Notes under the pieces: generated by a model | Databases searched by the model: none | Told to the model about the DNA's origin: nothing | The model's input: only the letters and a program-made list of their open reading frames with translations | Part shown: positions 12,424 to 22,820 of the stretch, one piece after another | Numbering within the stretch: position 1 is the first letter of the stretch | Layout: each line of letters opens with the position of its first letter | Made by a program: the position numbers and the translations under genes | From: Erigeron canadensis | Taxonomy: Eukaryota > Streptophyta > Magnoliopsida > Asterales > Asteraceae | DNA length: 64,000 nucleotides | Direction of reading: 5' to 3' | Assembly (NCBI RefSeq): GCF_010389155.1 | Contig: NC_057761.1 | Span: 48,656,213 to 48,720,212 of the forward strand

Positions 12424-13531
12424 GAGTAAATTACACTTTTCGTCTCTAAAGTTGGCATGTTTTTTACTTTTGATCCCTAAACTTTAAAAATTATAATTTT
12501 GACCGTAAAGTTGGCCAATTTTTTCAATAATCGTCCTTTGGCCTTACGGCGTTAAAAAATGCCTGTTAACGTACGCACGTGCTAGACACATGAGGACACT
12601 AATGTCATTTCACCTTACACGAGGGACGAAAAGTGAAAAAATAGCTACTTGAGAGACGAAAAGTGAAAAAATTGCTACTTGAGGGACGAAAAATGAAAAT
12701 CATACAAATAAATTTATTCTTCCATTCTTTCTTTTCCGATCATCTTCTCCGATCATTTATACCAATCTTTTTTTTTTCTTTTCTAAATTTTGATTTTAAT
12801 TGAAAGGGGGACGGTGGATGGTGGTGATTCTAGGTGGCGGCGGTTGGTTGGTGGTGAATGTAGACGGCGGTGGTTGGAGGTGACTGTAGACGGCGGTGTT
12901 TGATGGTAATTGTAGGCAGCGGTGACTGGTGGTGATTGTAGGCGGTGGTGGCTGATGTTGATTGTAGTGGCGGTGGCTGGTGGTAATTATAGGCAGCGGT
13001 GGGTGGCAGTGGCTCGTGGTGGTTATAGACGACGGTGGCTGGTATTGGTTACAGACGGCAATGGCTGGTATTGGTCACAGACGGCGGTGGCTGGTAGCAG
13101 CGACTGTTGTTGGTGGTTATTAGGTGATGGTGATTGGATAGGCGCGGGGGTAAGCGGAAATAAATGTCTAGTCGGAAAATTCTATCGGAAAAGAAAGAAT
13201 GGAAGAATAAATTTATTTGTATGATTTTCATTTTTCGTCCCTCAAGTAGCTATTTTTTCATTTTTCGTCCCTCAGGTAGCTATTTTTTCACTTTTCGTCC
13301 CTCAGGTAGTTATTTTTTCACTTTTCGTCCCTCGGTGTAAGGTGAATTGACATTAGTGCCCTCACGTGTCTAACACGTGCGTACGTTAACGACCATTTTT
13401 TAACGCCGTAAGGCCAAAGGACGATTATTGAAAAAATTGACCAACTTTAAGGTCAAAGTTGTAATTTTTAAAGTTTAGGGATCAAAAGTGAAAAACGTGT
13501 CAACTTCAGGGATGAAAAGTGTAATTTACTC
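12424..13531. mobile_element. Mutator-like non-autonomous element with long TIRs and 9-bp TSD
   Basis: The element begins GAGTAAATTACACTTTTCGTC and ends with its inverse, ATGAAAAGTGTAATTTACTC. It is flanked by TTTTACCAT on both sides (12415-12423 and 13532-13540), a 9-base target duplication typical of Mutator-like elements. The inverted arms run to about 12741 (318 bases) and from about 13185 (347 bases). The size difference comes from a ~30-base unit (TTTTCGTCCCTCAGGTAGCT-like): three copies left, four right. The inside is a GGCGGTGG/GGTGGTGATTGTAGG array. Open frames there are repeat artefacts. No transposase is present. Confidence 0.9.
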
Positions 13532-13540
13532 TTTTACCAT

Positions 13541-14566
13541 TGATCAATTATTCGTAATTAGATTTTTTTTATTTTGAAAATCATTTTTTACAACCAGGAG
13601 AACTCTCAAATTATGTATTAGACTAGATTTTTTTTTCCATTCACATGAAAAATGATATAAAAAAGTTTGTTGTAGAAGAAATTTTTTTTAAAAACCTTCC
13701 AAATGGCCTTTTATGAACTTGTGAATGTTTACGTTTTTGTTCGTATGTGAACAAAGGACTATACATAAGGTTTTGAAATTTTTTTTTTTTTGCAACATAT
13801 ATTTTTATAACCTTTCACATATAAATAAATAAAAAAAACATATAATCTAACACGTAATTTAAAAATTCTCAAAAATCATAAAAATAAATAAATAAAGATT
13901 CTCTTCATTATTAAACACATATTTAGTCCTACCTCACATATTTGGAAAAGAACTGCCCCATAAATCCTAGTCATTGTAAAATGAAATCAGTAACTCTATG
14001 AATCTGCTTGTTTTTTTAATTAGTAAGTCGTTGAATTAATAAAATGACAAAATTAATAAATAATGTGAGTAAACACTTTTGGTAACTTACCTAATTAAGT
14101 CATGATTTTCTTATTAAGTATTTATTAAACTCTAAGCCCCATATAATGCGGGTAGCGTCAATCTAAGCCTCAACCCCCGGCTAACCAACCCAAAGAGTGT
14201 CCCGGAAAAGTGTCCAAATATTTAGATGGTCTCTCCTCTTGAAAAGTACACAACAATATAAAAGGTTAGAGCTTTGTTTATTACAGTATTTATATTTATT
14301 TTTAAAAATAGATAGATAGATAGGGAAGGAACATGATAATAAAAAAGTCGATAAGGGCACCTTGCCGAAATAAGGAAAACCCATCATCATCATCATCTTA
14401 CCGTAAGTCCTCTCAATTTCAAGCTTCTTCATTAATTGTATGTTGCTTTTCAATTATTTTTAATATACGAGTATTATTAATGTGTACCTAACCGTCCCTC
14501 GTACATCAAAGGTTTACCTGTATGTTTTAGTAGATTCGATACATTAGTTCGTCGTTGTGAAAAGTA
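13541..14566. other. Gene-free AT-rich DNA
   Basis: No coding signal. It has A/T homopolymers, a short (GATA)-like run near 14311 and a (CAT)n run near 14381. Nothing else is recognised. Confidence 0.5.
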
Positions 14567-15128
14567 TATAGGATAAAGATCAAATGAGAAGGTAACTTAA
14601 GGGAAGAAGGGAGAGAAGGTTAGTTTTTGATTTTTTTTAGCTTGTTTTTTTAACTTTTTTTCTTTTTTTTTTACTTTTTTCATTCTCTCTTTAATTAACT
14701 AATTCCATATAAAAATTTTAAAAATATTTTTAAAATGTTTTTTTTTTCAAAGGGCTATAGGCGAAACCTCTCGGTCTATGGCGGAGCCATGATAATAAGG
14801 GGAAGCCCGTTAGGTAGATCATTCCATCACCGATCACCCCCTATGACCTATCACCCTCTATGACCTATCATTCCCACCAGCTACCCTTTATTAATATCAT
14901 TTAGGGCGAAGCCCGTACCGTACTCTTACATGTATAACTCACTAACTCGGGTTAGAAATTTTATTTTTTTTAATTTTTTTAAAATTTTTTTATGGACTAA
15001 GTGAATTAAAAAAAGAATGAAAAAAGTGAAAAAATAAAAAAAAATCAAAAAAACAAGCTAAAAAAAAAAAAACGGACCTTCTCTCCCTTCTCTCTTTAAG
15101 AACCTTCTTTCTGGATCTCTACCCTATA
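14567..15128. mobile_element. Foldback-type MITE (TATAGGGTAGAGATC ends)
   Basis: The left end reads TATAGGATAAAGATCAAATG then AGGGAAGAAGGGAGAGAAGGT. The right end, reverse-complemented, reads TATAGGGTAGAGATCCAG then AAGAGAGAAGGGAGAGAAGGT. A- and T-rich arms follow inward. The centre carries TATGGCGGAGCCATG and GGGCGAAGCCCG, each partly palindromic. No clear target duplication was found because the flank is an AT repeat. Confidence 0.55.
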
Positions 15129-15160
15129 TATATATATATGTATGTATGTATGTATAGATA

Positions 15161-15356
15161 TATAGGGAAAAGTGAATATAAGGCTGTTCAACACCTAAGC
15201 TTAAGTGTGGAACCCCTTACATACAAAATTTTTAATATTTCTTGTTTAATGGATAAATGATTGGCCCCCCATGAATTTTATGGATTAAAAAAACAATATG
15301 TGAGTGTTCCACACCTAAGCTTGGGTACCTACAGCCTGATATTACCATCCCCCTAT
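15161..15356. mobile_element. MITE, 'GGGGATGGTAATATAAGG' family, copy 3
   Basis: Left arm AGGGAAAAGTGAATATAAGG then CACCTAAGCTTAAGTGTGG; the right arm, reverse-complemented, is GGGGGATGGTAATATCAGG then ACCCAAGCTTAGGTGTGG. It has the same layout as copy 1 at 1313-1505. Confidence 0.6.
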
Positions 15357-15503
15357 ATATGTATAAGGTAAGGTTCATGTGAGAACTATTCATATATGAA
15401 TATAGGTAATATAAGATATAACTTGATATGTTCATATGTACACGAATTTATTAACATATACTACCATTCACATATGAACATCAAGTTATAATAAAAGGTT
15501 CTT

Positions 15504-15653
15504 GGTCGACCGAGACGATATATCCATATATATATATATATATATATATCGGGGTTATCTCGGCCGATATATCCCCGATATATCGCTTCTCGATGGTCGA
15601 CCGAGACGATATGTCCCTGATATATCGCTTCTTGGTGATTGACCGAGATGATA
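15504..15653. repeat. GGTCGACCGAGACGATA repeat cluster
   Basis: GGTCGACCGAGACGATA occurs at 15504-15520 and 15595-15611, and a degenerate form (GTGATTGACCGAGATGATA) lies at about 15635-15653. Each copy is linked to GATATATC-type palindromes and an (AT)n run. The element class is unknown to me. Confidence 0.5.
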
Positions 15654-16036
15654 CCGAAAAGCGATATTTACAACCTTGTGTATATACGAGCATGGTACCC
15701 GCACGTTGCGGCGGTGGCGGTGGCAATGACGTTTTAGTGTTGTCGGTGACGGTACTATCGGTGGCGGCGGCGGTGGCGGCGGGGGTGGCGTCGAGTGATG
15801 TAGGTTGATGCAAAGGTGATAGCGAAAATATTTTAGAAGATAGAGGCTTAGAGTGTAAATTATTAAAATAAAGGTTTAGAGTGTAAATTAATTCTTTAAG
15901 GGAAAATTTGGTAATTCCTAAAATCTCTTTCCATAGGGGGGTGTTTATTAAGGGCTATTTCGTACTTTCGTATGTAACTATTATATAACACTTTCCAAAA
16001 ATGGCGGGTGTAATAATTTTTATAAAGGAGTATAGA
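15654..16036. other. Gene-free region with a GGCGGT-rich tract
   Basis: A GGCGGTGGC tract spans about 15706-15800, unusual in this AT-rich DNA. Open frames on both strands here are repeat artefacts. The rest is AT-rich. Confidence 0.45.
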
Positions 16037-16473
16037 TATAGGGAAATCATATATTAAGAACCCCAAAGATTGCAAGAACCGTTAGGAACTTCTTTAGATT
16101 AAATTTATTTACTATATAATTGCTTACACATGTTAATATGACTATATAATTGATTATAAATGTTCATATAACTATCCATGTACATTTGATCACCAAGTCA
16201 CCAACTATCTCATGAAACATTTATTTACAAAATACTTGCATACATATGCTCATAGCACTATTCATGCACATATGCTCATAGAATCTATGTCTCTGCATAA
16301 TTGTATTACCGATGAAAATCCATGTCTCCACATAATTGTAAAAATCCAAAATTGCACCTAAATAACTCAAAAAACAATCACCATGTAAAAGATTATCAAT
16401 GGTATAGATTGATCTAAAAAGTTCCTAAAGGTTCTTGCAATTTTTGAGTTCCTAACCTAACTTTTCATTATAT
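16037..16473. mobile_element. MITE immediately upstream of the plus-strand NIN-like gene
   Basis: Left end TATAGGGAAATCATATATTA then AGATTGCAAGAACCGTTAGG. The right end, reverse-complemented, is TATATAATGAAAAGTTAGG then AATTGCAAGAACCTTTAGG. The inverted arms are about 60 bases and imperfect. It ends less than 100 bases before the ATG at 16567, where a promoter or a lost first exon would be expected. Confidence 0.6.
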
Positions 16474-16566
16474 ATATAATTAGATTACACATAGCTGATG
16501 AAGTTGTTAGAGTTAGATATTCACAATTTGCAAAACGTATGCACTAATTCCTTTCTTTATAAATAA

Positions 16567-18613
16567 ATGTGTGCAGATGATGATCGAGAAGTTATTAACA
16601 AGAAGATTAATTATATATTTGATAATATAAACGATAATAATGATGGGTTATTAATTCAGTTTTGGGCACTTAAAGATGGTCTACTTTCAACTTTTAATCA
16701 ACCTTTTAAGAAACTTGGAGAATCTAATATGCTGGATTATCGGCATTGTTCGATAAGGCACCGGTATTGTATTATTATTAATAATTATGCTAATGCTGGT
16801 GATGTTAGGAATGGTAGTATTATTAGTTGTAGTACTAGGAGTGCGTATGCTGCTACTGCATTCTTGAATCGTTTGCCAGAGATAGTTGTGGATTTAAGTG
16901 TTCACCGACGGCAGGGGAATCCGTTGGTGGATTCTGCTTTGAAATGTGGGTTGACTTGTTCGTTATTCCTGCCGGTCTTATATCGTCGTTTGTCTCGAAA
17001 GGAAACATCTTGCATTGGTGTAATTGAGTGTTGTATGAAGAAGCAGCCGTCAAATGGTCTTGTTCTAGTTTTTGATGCCTTGAGAATCGCACTCGAGGTA
17101 TCTGTTTCCACCACTTCTTCCTTAAACTGGCTTATTTTTTGTATGATAGATTGTGACATTTTTATTTCATTCACTTGGATCTCTTTGCAGAGAGTCGGTC
17201 TAAGTACATTTCATGCACATCAATGTCCGCCTTACAGGGTAAGGCTTTCTGAAAAAAGTTAATGCCTTTTTTATTTTCTGGTTTTTGTTGTATCAAATGT
17301 GTATCTGTAAGGAATTAGATATATATGTAAATACTTCGCCCACATGTATGTAACAGGCTATAAGCAGTCTCAAGCGTGCGACAGGTGAGATTGAAGTGGC
17401 ATTAGAGTTAGTTTGTGAATCGCATTACCTAAATCTTGCTCAAGTTTGGATCCCTTACAAGGAAAGTGAAAAAAGTCGTGCTCCCTTTTCATCTTCTTTT
17501 GATGATTGTCAAACTAAACAAAAGTTTGCAGTCAAGTTGATTGGACATTGCATTAATCTGGATGATGTTCTCAAGGATTATTATGATGGCTGTGATAATT
17601 TTCCTTTGAAAATTGGACATGGGCTTGTTGGGAAAACACTCCAAACTCATGAACCAGTCTTCTGCCGAAATATTGATGAGCAGAGTGAGAACGGGCTGTT
17701 GGTGTTGCTCCCTTCATATAATAATTGTAGCTGTCTTACGATATGTTTGAGGAGCACATACACCGGAGATCTTGATTATGTGTTTGAATTTTTGTGGCCC
17801 CGAAAGCGAAACTATCATATGGTGTATAAATCACTGCTAGTAACACTAAAGAGGTATTTGCCAAGTTTCACGTTTTCCTTTGGCACACAATCTGGTGATG
17901 AATTACATGTCCTTACAGCATAGGAAGAAGAAAAGAGATCCATGGCCAAGGAATTTATTTTGTCTATGGAGGTGAAATGCAATACAACCCCAATCCCATT
18001 ACATCACAATGATGTCAAACAACAATTTGGAAAAGCCAGTACAGGAGATGCAAGAAACCATTATGGTAAAGTTATTATCTTTTGCTTTGTAAATGACTTG
18101 TTTTACATAGTCCAATGCTACACTATCATATATAGCAGATATATCTAAGGAAGTTCATCATCAATGATTGAAAATCATTTTCCTTTCCTGGTATTACATA
18201 CATCTTACAAATATTAATACAGTATTCTTGTCATTTCAGATAGGCAAGGCCGAAAGAAAGTGAAGAGAAAGTTCAGTGACTTATGTGAGTCTGAAGAATC
18301 TATAGAAGAGTCCGCTATGAGTAATGGCAATAGCGAAACGTCTCCAGGTGATGAAATTCTGATTATAAAAGCAGAGTATGGAAATGATCTGATCACATTC
18401 CACCTCCCAGTCTCATCAGCAACACTAGCAGTTGTGAACAAGGAAATCGATAAGGGGTTTGAGTTGAATGGGCACTACAAACTCAGATACTTTGATGAAC
18501 ATCAAGTGTGGATCGCAATGGAATCTGATGAACATGTAAGGCATAGCATTTGCTCTTTGAGACTTGCAGATAGCACCCATATTCGTTTGTGTGTGGTACC
18601 ACTCACATCGTAA
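16567..18613 (+). pseudogene. NIN-like (NLP) protein without RWP-RK; in-frame stop
   Basis: Four exons (16567-17097, 17191-17238, 17357-18065, 18240-18613) join in one frame to 554 codons but contain a TAG at 17921-17923. The first 380 residues match the N-terminal GAF-like region of NIN-like proteins (LLIQFWALKDG, FPLKIGHGLVGKTLQTHEPV, CLTICLRSTYTGDLDYVFEF). The last exon is a PB1 domain (LIIKAEYGNDLITFHLP, LRYFDEHQVWIAMESDEH). No RWP-RK DNA-binding domain lies between them. The paralogue on the other strand has TTG where this has TAG (GCATTGGAAGAAG versus GCATAGGAAGAAG). The gene may make a 381-residue GAF-only protein or nothing. The first exon seen in the paralogue is missing here: the ATG at 16567 overlaps what is a splice acceptor (GTGTGCAG) in the paralogue, and a MITE lies just upstream. 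Confidence 0.75.
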
Positions 18614-19318
18614 ATATTTAGCCCCATCAAATCTCTTGAAACAAAGCATTATGAATGTGAAGCTTAATGCTGTTACAGTTGCAATTTTTTTATTTGTTTT
18701 TGTACATGGTATTAACACCCTGTAAAGAAAATATGGAACAACTTATGTTATTGATTAATGTTCAAAGAGAATCCCAATCTTTCATTTTTAATTTTTTTTT
18801 CTCTGTGGCTATATATAGTAATTCCTGGTACTTTTTAAAGAGGCTTGTGGAGTGTACAAATATTTGTTAGGTCAATGTGAGCTTCTGCTAAAGCAGCTCA
18901 TATAACATTTTTTTTTATGGTATCTTCAGCCACCTATCACACCAAGGGCTTTTAGAAGTTTTCTTGGCTTTTAATGTTGAAGGTTCGATTTTTATTCCAT
19001 AGTCTAAACAAGGATTTCTCTCCATTTAAAAGAGGAGTTGCGTACTTTTAAAATTGAGAACTATACTCCTGTTGGTATGACTCAGTGATGTCAAGCACAA
19101 TTTTGAATTTACTCGTTACATGCTTACATTGTTCAGATTTATACTTGGCATTACCAATATCGTAATATTCATGTGTATAAAGCATGTATTGTTGTGAATA
19201 GTTAAAAATTGTTTTAAATTTATCACTCTCCAATAAGAAAACATTAAATTACATATAACATTAATTTCTAATGAGATGACTCAAAGTGGTCTCATAGATA
19301 CAATTTGGATTCTATATA
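18614..19318. other. Shared 3' region between the convergent NIN-like genes
   Basis: Non-coding space between two genes pointing at each other. It presumably holds both 3' UTRs. Nothing else is recognised. Confidence 0.5.
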
Positions 19319-22300
19319 TTACTGTGCCAATGGTAGCACTCGCAGCCGGATATTAGTACCGTTTACACTTCTACTACTTCTAATGCAATCCATTACATGT
19401 TCATCAGAATTCATTAAGATCCATTCTCCATCTTCATCCAAGTACTTAAGCTTGTAAGATCCGGGACTTAACTTACATAACTCCTTGATTTGGTTCTTAA
19501 AAACCATAACTGTTGCTAATAAGGTTGGGAGGTTGAATTTGAACATGCCATCTGCATACTCTATTTCAACGCACAAGACATCTTGAGTTGTTCTGTTATC
19601 TTCTTTTGATTCACCTTGACTCTCACACATGTCACTTAACTTCCTCTTCAAAAGGTTTGGTCGTTGCAACCCTGAAATACCAAGAAATTGAATGTTACAA
19701 TGTAGAAAAAGAATCTGTAAAAACTAATTAAATCAAGAAATAGAGAAGAACTAGACTAAGAATTAATCCTGGATATTTGATACACAAGAAAGTGTAGCCT
19801 AAAATAGCTTATTGCACTTTTTGAAAGTCAAAACACAATATCAGGTGCATTGTAGCTCATTTCAAGGGAAATCCCGATGCTAAATATTTCCTACACAACC
19901 TTTTTAGCCATAAGCACTTAAAAAGATATAAACTCCCAAACAGCCTCGTTCCAAAAATATCCCCCATTAATTCTTTTCTATGTAAATCAAGTAATTTGGA
20001 AATCATGATTACCAGTGGGATTCTTTGTAGCTTCATTGAGAGATCTTTCAAGTTGTTTAGGGTCCTTGCGCTGTAATGGGATTGAATTCAGCACATTTGA
20101 AGAAGATATGCAGTCCTCTTGGACTCGTATCCAAGCTTCTTCCAATGCTTTAGGTACTGGTGAGAATCTGTTTCCTTCCAGAATATTGAAAAATCCTGTT
20201 CCACTCCCTGTAGAATTCTCAACATCTAGAACAGATAATTCATCGCCAAGTTCAGAGCCAGAAGCAAACTTAAAACTTGGCAAACATCTCTTTAGTGTTA
20301 AAAATAGTGACTCCAGCAAGATTAGATAGTTTCGCCTTTGGTTCCATAAGAATTCAAACACATAATCGACGTCATCTCCAGTGTCAGTGCTCCTCAAGCA
20401 TATAGCAAGACAGCTACAAAATTCAGCGGCAGGGAGTAAATTATCTGACACCTTCTTACCCCATATTTTCTCCATAACACTCTCCTCATAGATATTTGTA
20501 CAGAAGTGAGGTGTATGAGTTTGAAGTGTCTTCCCAACAAGTCCCTGCCCGATTTCCAAAGGAAGCGTATCACATATGTCATAATAACCTTCAACGGAAT
20601 ACAAAGGAGGGTCAACATCCGGATCAGCACAATAACCAACCAATCTGGCGGCAAAAAATGGTTTATTTTGAGTACCCTCCAAATAAATTTTAGAGGGCAC
20701 ATGATCCTCATTCCCATTAGAGATCCAAACTTGAGCAGCAGCCAAGCCATGTGATTCACAAACCATCTCTAATACTTCGGAAATTTCATGTGTGACGTGT
20801 TTGAGACAAGGTGTATTCTGTTATATACATATATAAGTATTTAAGTATTTCCAATATCTAAACGAGTTTAAAAAAGGATGCAACTTTCAAATTTTGTAAA
20901 CAAAACCCTTTTTTGTTGCTTCACACAATGTATTTTCATTGAAGATTTGAATTAATCATTGGTGTACATGAGGTAGTTTTGGGTAAATTTACCTTGTATA
21001 ACGGAAATTGTTGTACAGAAAACGTACTCAGACCAGAACTCTGCAAAGACATGTAAAGCAAACTATAGTAAATGACGTTATTCATTAACAATTATCTAGA
21101 TGAAAGTAACAAGATTGTAGACCAAAACCAAGGTGGCCTAGCAGTCCAGTGCCCTGATATCCCCAATAATAGTTCTTAAGTTCAAATCTCCCTTAAGTAA
21201 ACATCTTGGGGTGCCAGCAGCCAGGTAAAAGTGGGAACGGTCATGGGATACCCGATATAGCCCACATACATATGGTTCAAAGACTCACCGTTGTGGGGTA
21301 ACCGATTTTTTTGGAAGAACAGTAATATTTTCAAGACAAGTTGCAAAACTAGGCAGTCAAAGATGGGATTTGAAGAACTGGAAATCCCGAGTTTGGCAAA
21401 CCTGGGTTATGTCATGTTTTAGTGGTTAGGAAATCCAGGTGATGGCGTGTGCTTTGTAACTCCCTACAAACTAGACACAAAGTCTGGCAAGGTGTTGAAG
21501 ACCGGAGATTCTGAAACTCAGGGCATGTAATGTTTAAGAAACTCGGGCTATGCCCTATCCAGTCCTCATCGTATCCTGGATTTTAGAAGCAGGGCTCTTA
21601 ACCGATATGGAATTTTGACAATGATCTGGCAGAGTTGCAGGGAGAGAACATGACCCAAGTTTGGGAAATTCAAGTCCTCCTCACTAAGCCAACCCCTGAG
21701 CTTGTAACACTCGTTCTTAACATTAATCAAACACCCGACTTTCGGAAACCCGGACTGGACCTACTAATTTTGCTATCATATGGTTGACTCTCCTAGTTTT
21801 GCAATTTCCTTGTAATAATCACCATTCTAACCAAAAAACAGGTCTGTAGCAGAAAAAAAGAAAGACGTATACCTTTAGTGCTTGTTTGAGGTCTTGGAAA
21901 ATTCCAAAAAATCCAACAGGCTCGACAAAGCACTCAACAACACCGACACAAGAGCTAGAGCTGTGAGGATAAAACACAGGAAGAATGATATAAGAGGTCA
22001 ATTCATTACCCAACGCAATATCAACCAATGGAGCCCACCCTTTTCGGCAATCAAGATTCGCATCCACAACAACGTCTGGTAAACAGTTAAGAAACACTGT
22101 GGCAGGGGGACCGTGTATGATCTTATAATGGGGGGGGTGGACTCTTATTCTCTACTTCTTCAACTTTTGGAGGCTTATTACTAGTACTATAACTCATAAC
22201 TTTATCATAATCATCGATATTATATCGGTATAACGTGGAGAGTATCCTATATCTTCGATAATTTACGACAGGGTCTCCATATATAAAAGGTTGACCAGAA

Positions 22301-22685
22301 GTCGTGAGCAGGCGTCTCCCCCTCTGTTGTTTTACGGGTTCCCAGAACTGTATAACGCCGTTTAAACAAGATTTATCGATTTTAGAAAATGCAGATTTTA
22401 TCTTGGCACGAATCACCAGTGGGTCTGGAGGAACAACAACATCAATATCTGTCCAAACAATATTTATAGATATGTTACATTTTTATAGTTTTACGTATAA
22501 ATAGTTGAATATATATATATATATATATATATGCTACATATACACATAAAATAAATAGTTATAAAGAAAAAGGAAAGATGGGAAATTGAAATAAAAATGA
22601 AATTCATGTGTTACGTACCGGAACATGAATTGGATTGAGGTTCAAATTGGGATACAAAAAGTTGTTTAGTAGCACATAATGCCAT
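19319..22685 (-). CDS. NIN-like (NLP) protein with GAF-like and PB1 domains, no RWP-RK
   Basis: Five exons on the minus strand: 22685-22619, 22448-21873, 21040-20993, 20817-20013, 19671-19319, all with GT-AG introns. The product (~615 residues) has an NLP GAF-like region (VFLNCLPDVVVD, LPLEIGQGLVGKTLQTHTPH, CLAICLRSTDTGDDVDYVFE) and a C-terminal PB1 domain (VLCVEIEYADGMFKFNLPTL, KYLDEDGEWILMNSDEHV). Full NLPs are nitrate-responsive transcription factors with an RWP-RK domain between these parts; here exon 4 runs straight into the PB1 exon. The reading frame breaks in exon 2 at an 8-base G run (22130-22137): one base too many for a continuous frame. This is either a sequencing error or a real mutation. 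The start is the first ATG, about 125 bases below a TATA box. Confidence 0.75.
21125..21315 (+). mobile_element. tRNA-derived SINE in an NLP intron
   Basis: An A-box-like GGTGGCCTAGCAGTCCAGTG (from 21133) and a B-box-like GTTCTTAAGTTCAAATCTC (21172-21190) are followed by GTCATGGGATACCCGATATAG and a closing ACCGTTGTGGGGTAACCGA then T-run, a layout typical of plant SINEs. It lies in intron 2 of the minus-strand NLP gene, in sense to the plus strand. Confidence 0.55.
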
Positions 22686-22807
22686 TTAATTTAGATTATA
22701 TATGCAAATAAATAGCTCGAAGAAATCTTACAGCAAAAATCCCAATTTTGTGTTTTTAGGGTGTGAGACGATGATCGAATGTCGATAAGGTCTCTATGTA
22801 GCGGGAG

Positions 22808-22815
22808 TATATATA
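22808..22815 (-). promoter_or_regulatory. Probable TATA box of the minus-strand NLP gene
   Basis: TATATATA, about 125 bases upstream of the ATG at 22685. The Helitron end at 22821 lies only about 5 bases further upstream, so any older distal promoter has been displaced. Confidence 0.45.
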
Positions 22816-22820
22816 GTTTA

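Noticed and set aside
12922..13224. 100-codon frame of Gly, Trp and Arg repeats
   Set aside because: It is translation of the GGCGGTGG array inside the Mutator-like element, with an equally open opposite strand.
15481..15813. Open frames on both strands over the GGTCGACC cluster and GGCGGT tract
   Set aside because: Both frames are generated by the repeats themselves and show no family resemblance.
18035..18065. QQFGKASTGDARNHYG at the end of plus NLP exon 3 as a remnant of RWP-RK
   Set aside because: It aligns with the linker KQLERSLNEATKNPTG of the minus copy, so it is ordinary linker sequence, not RWP-RK.
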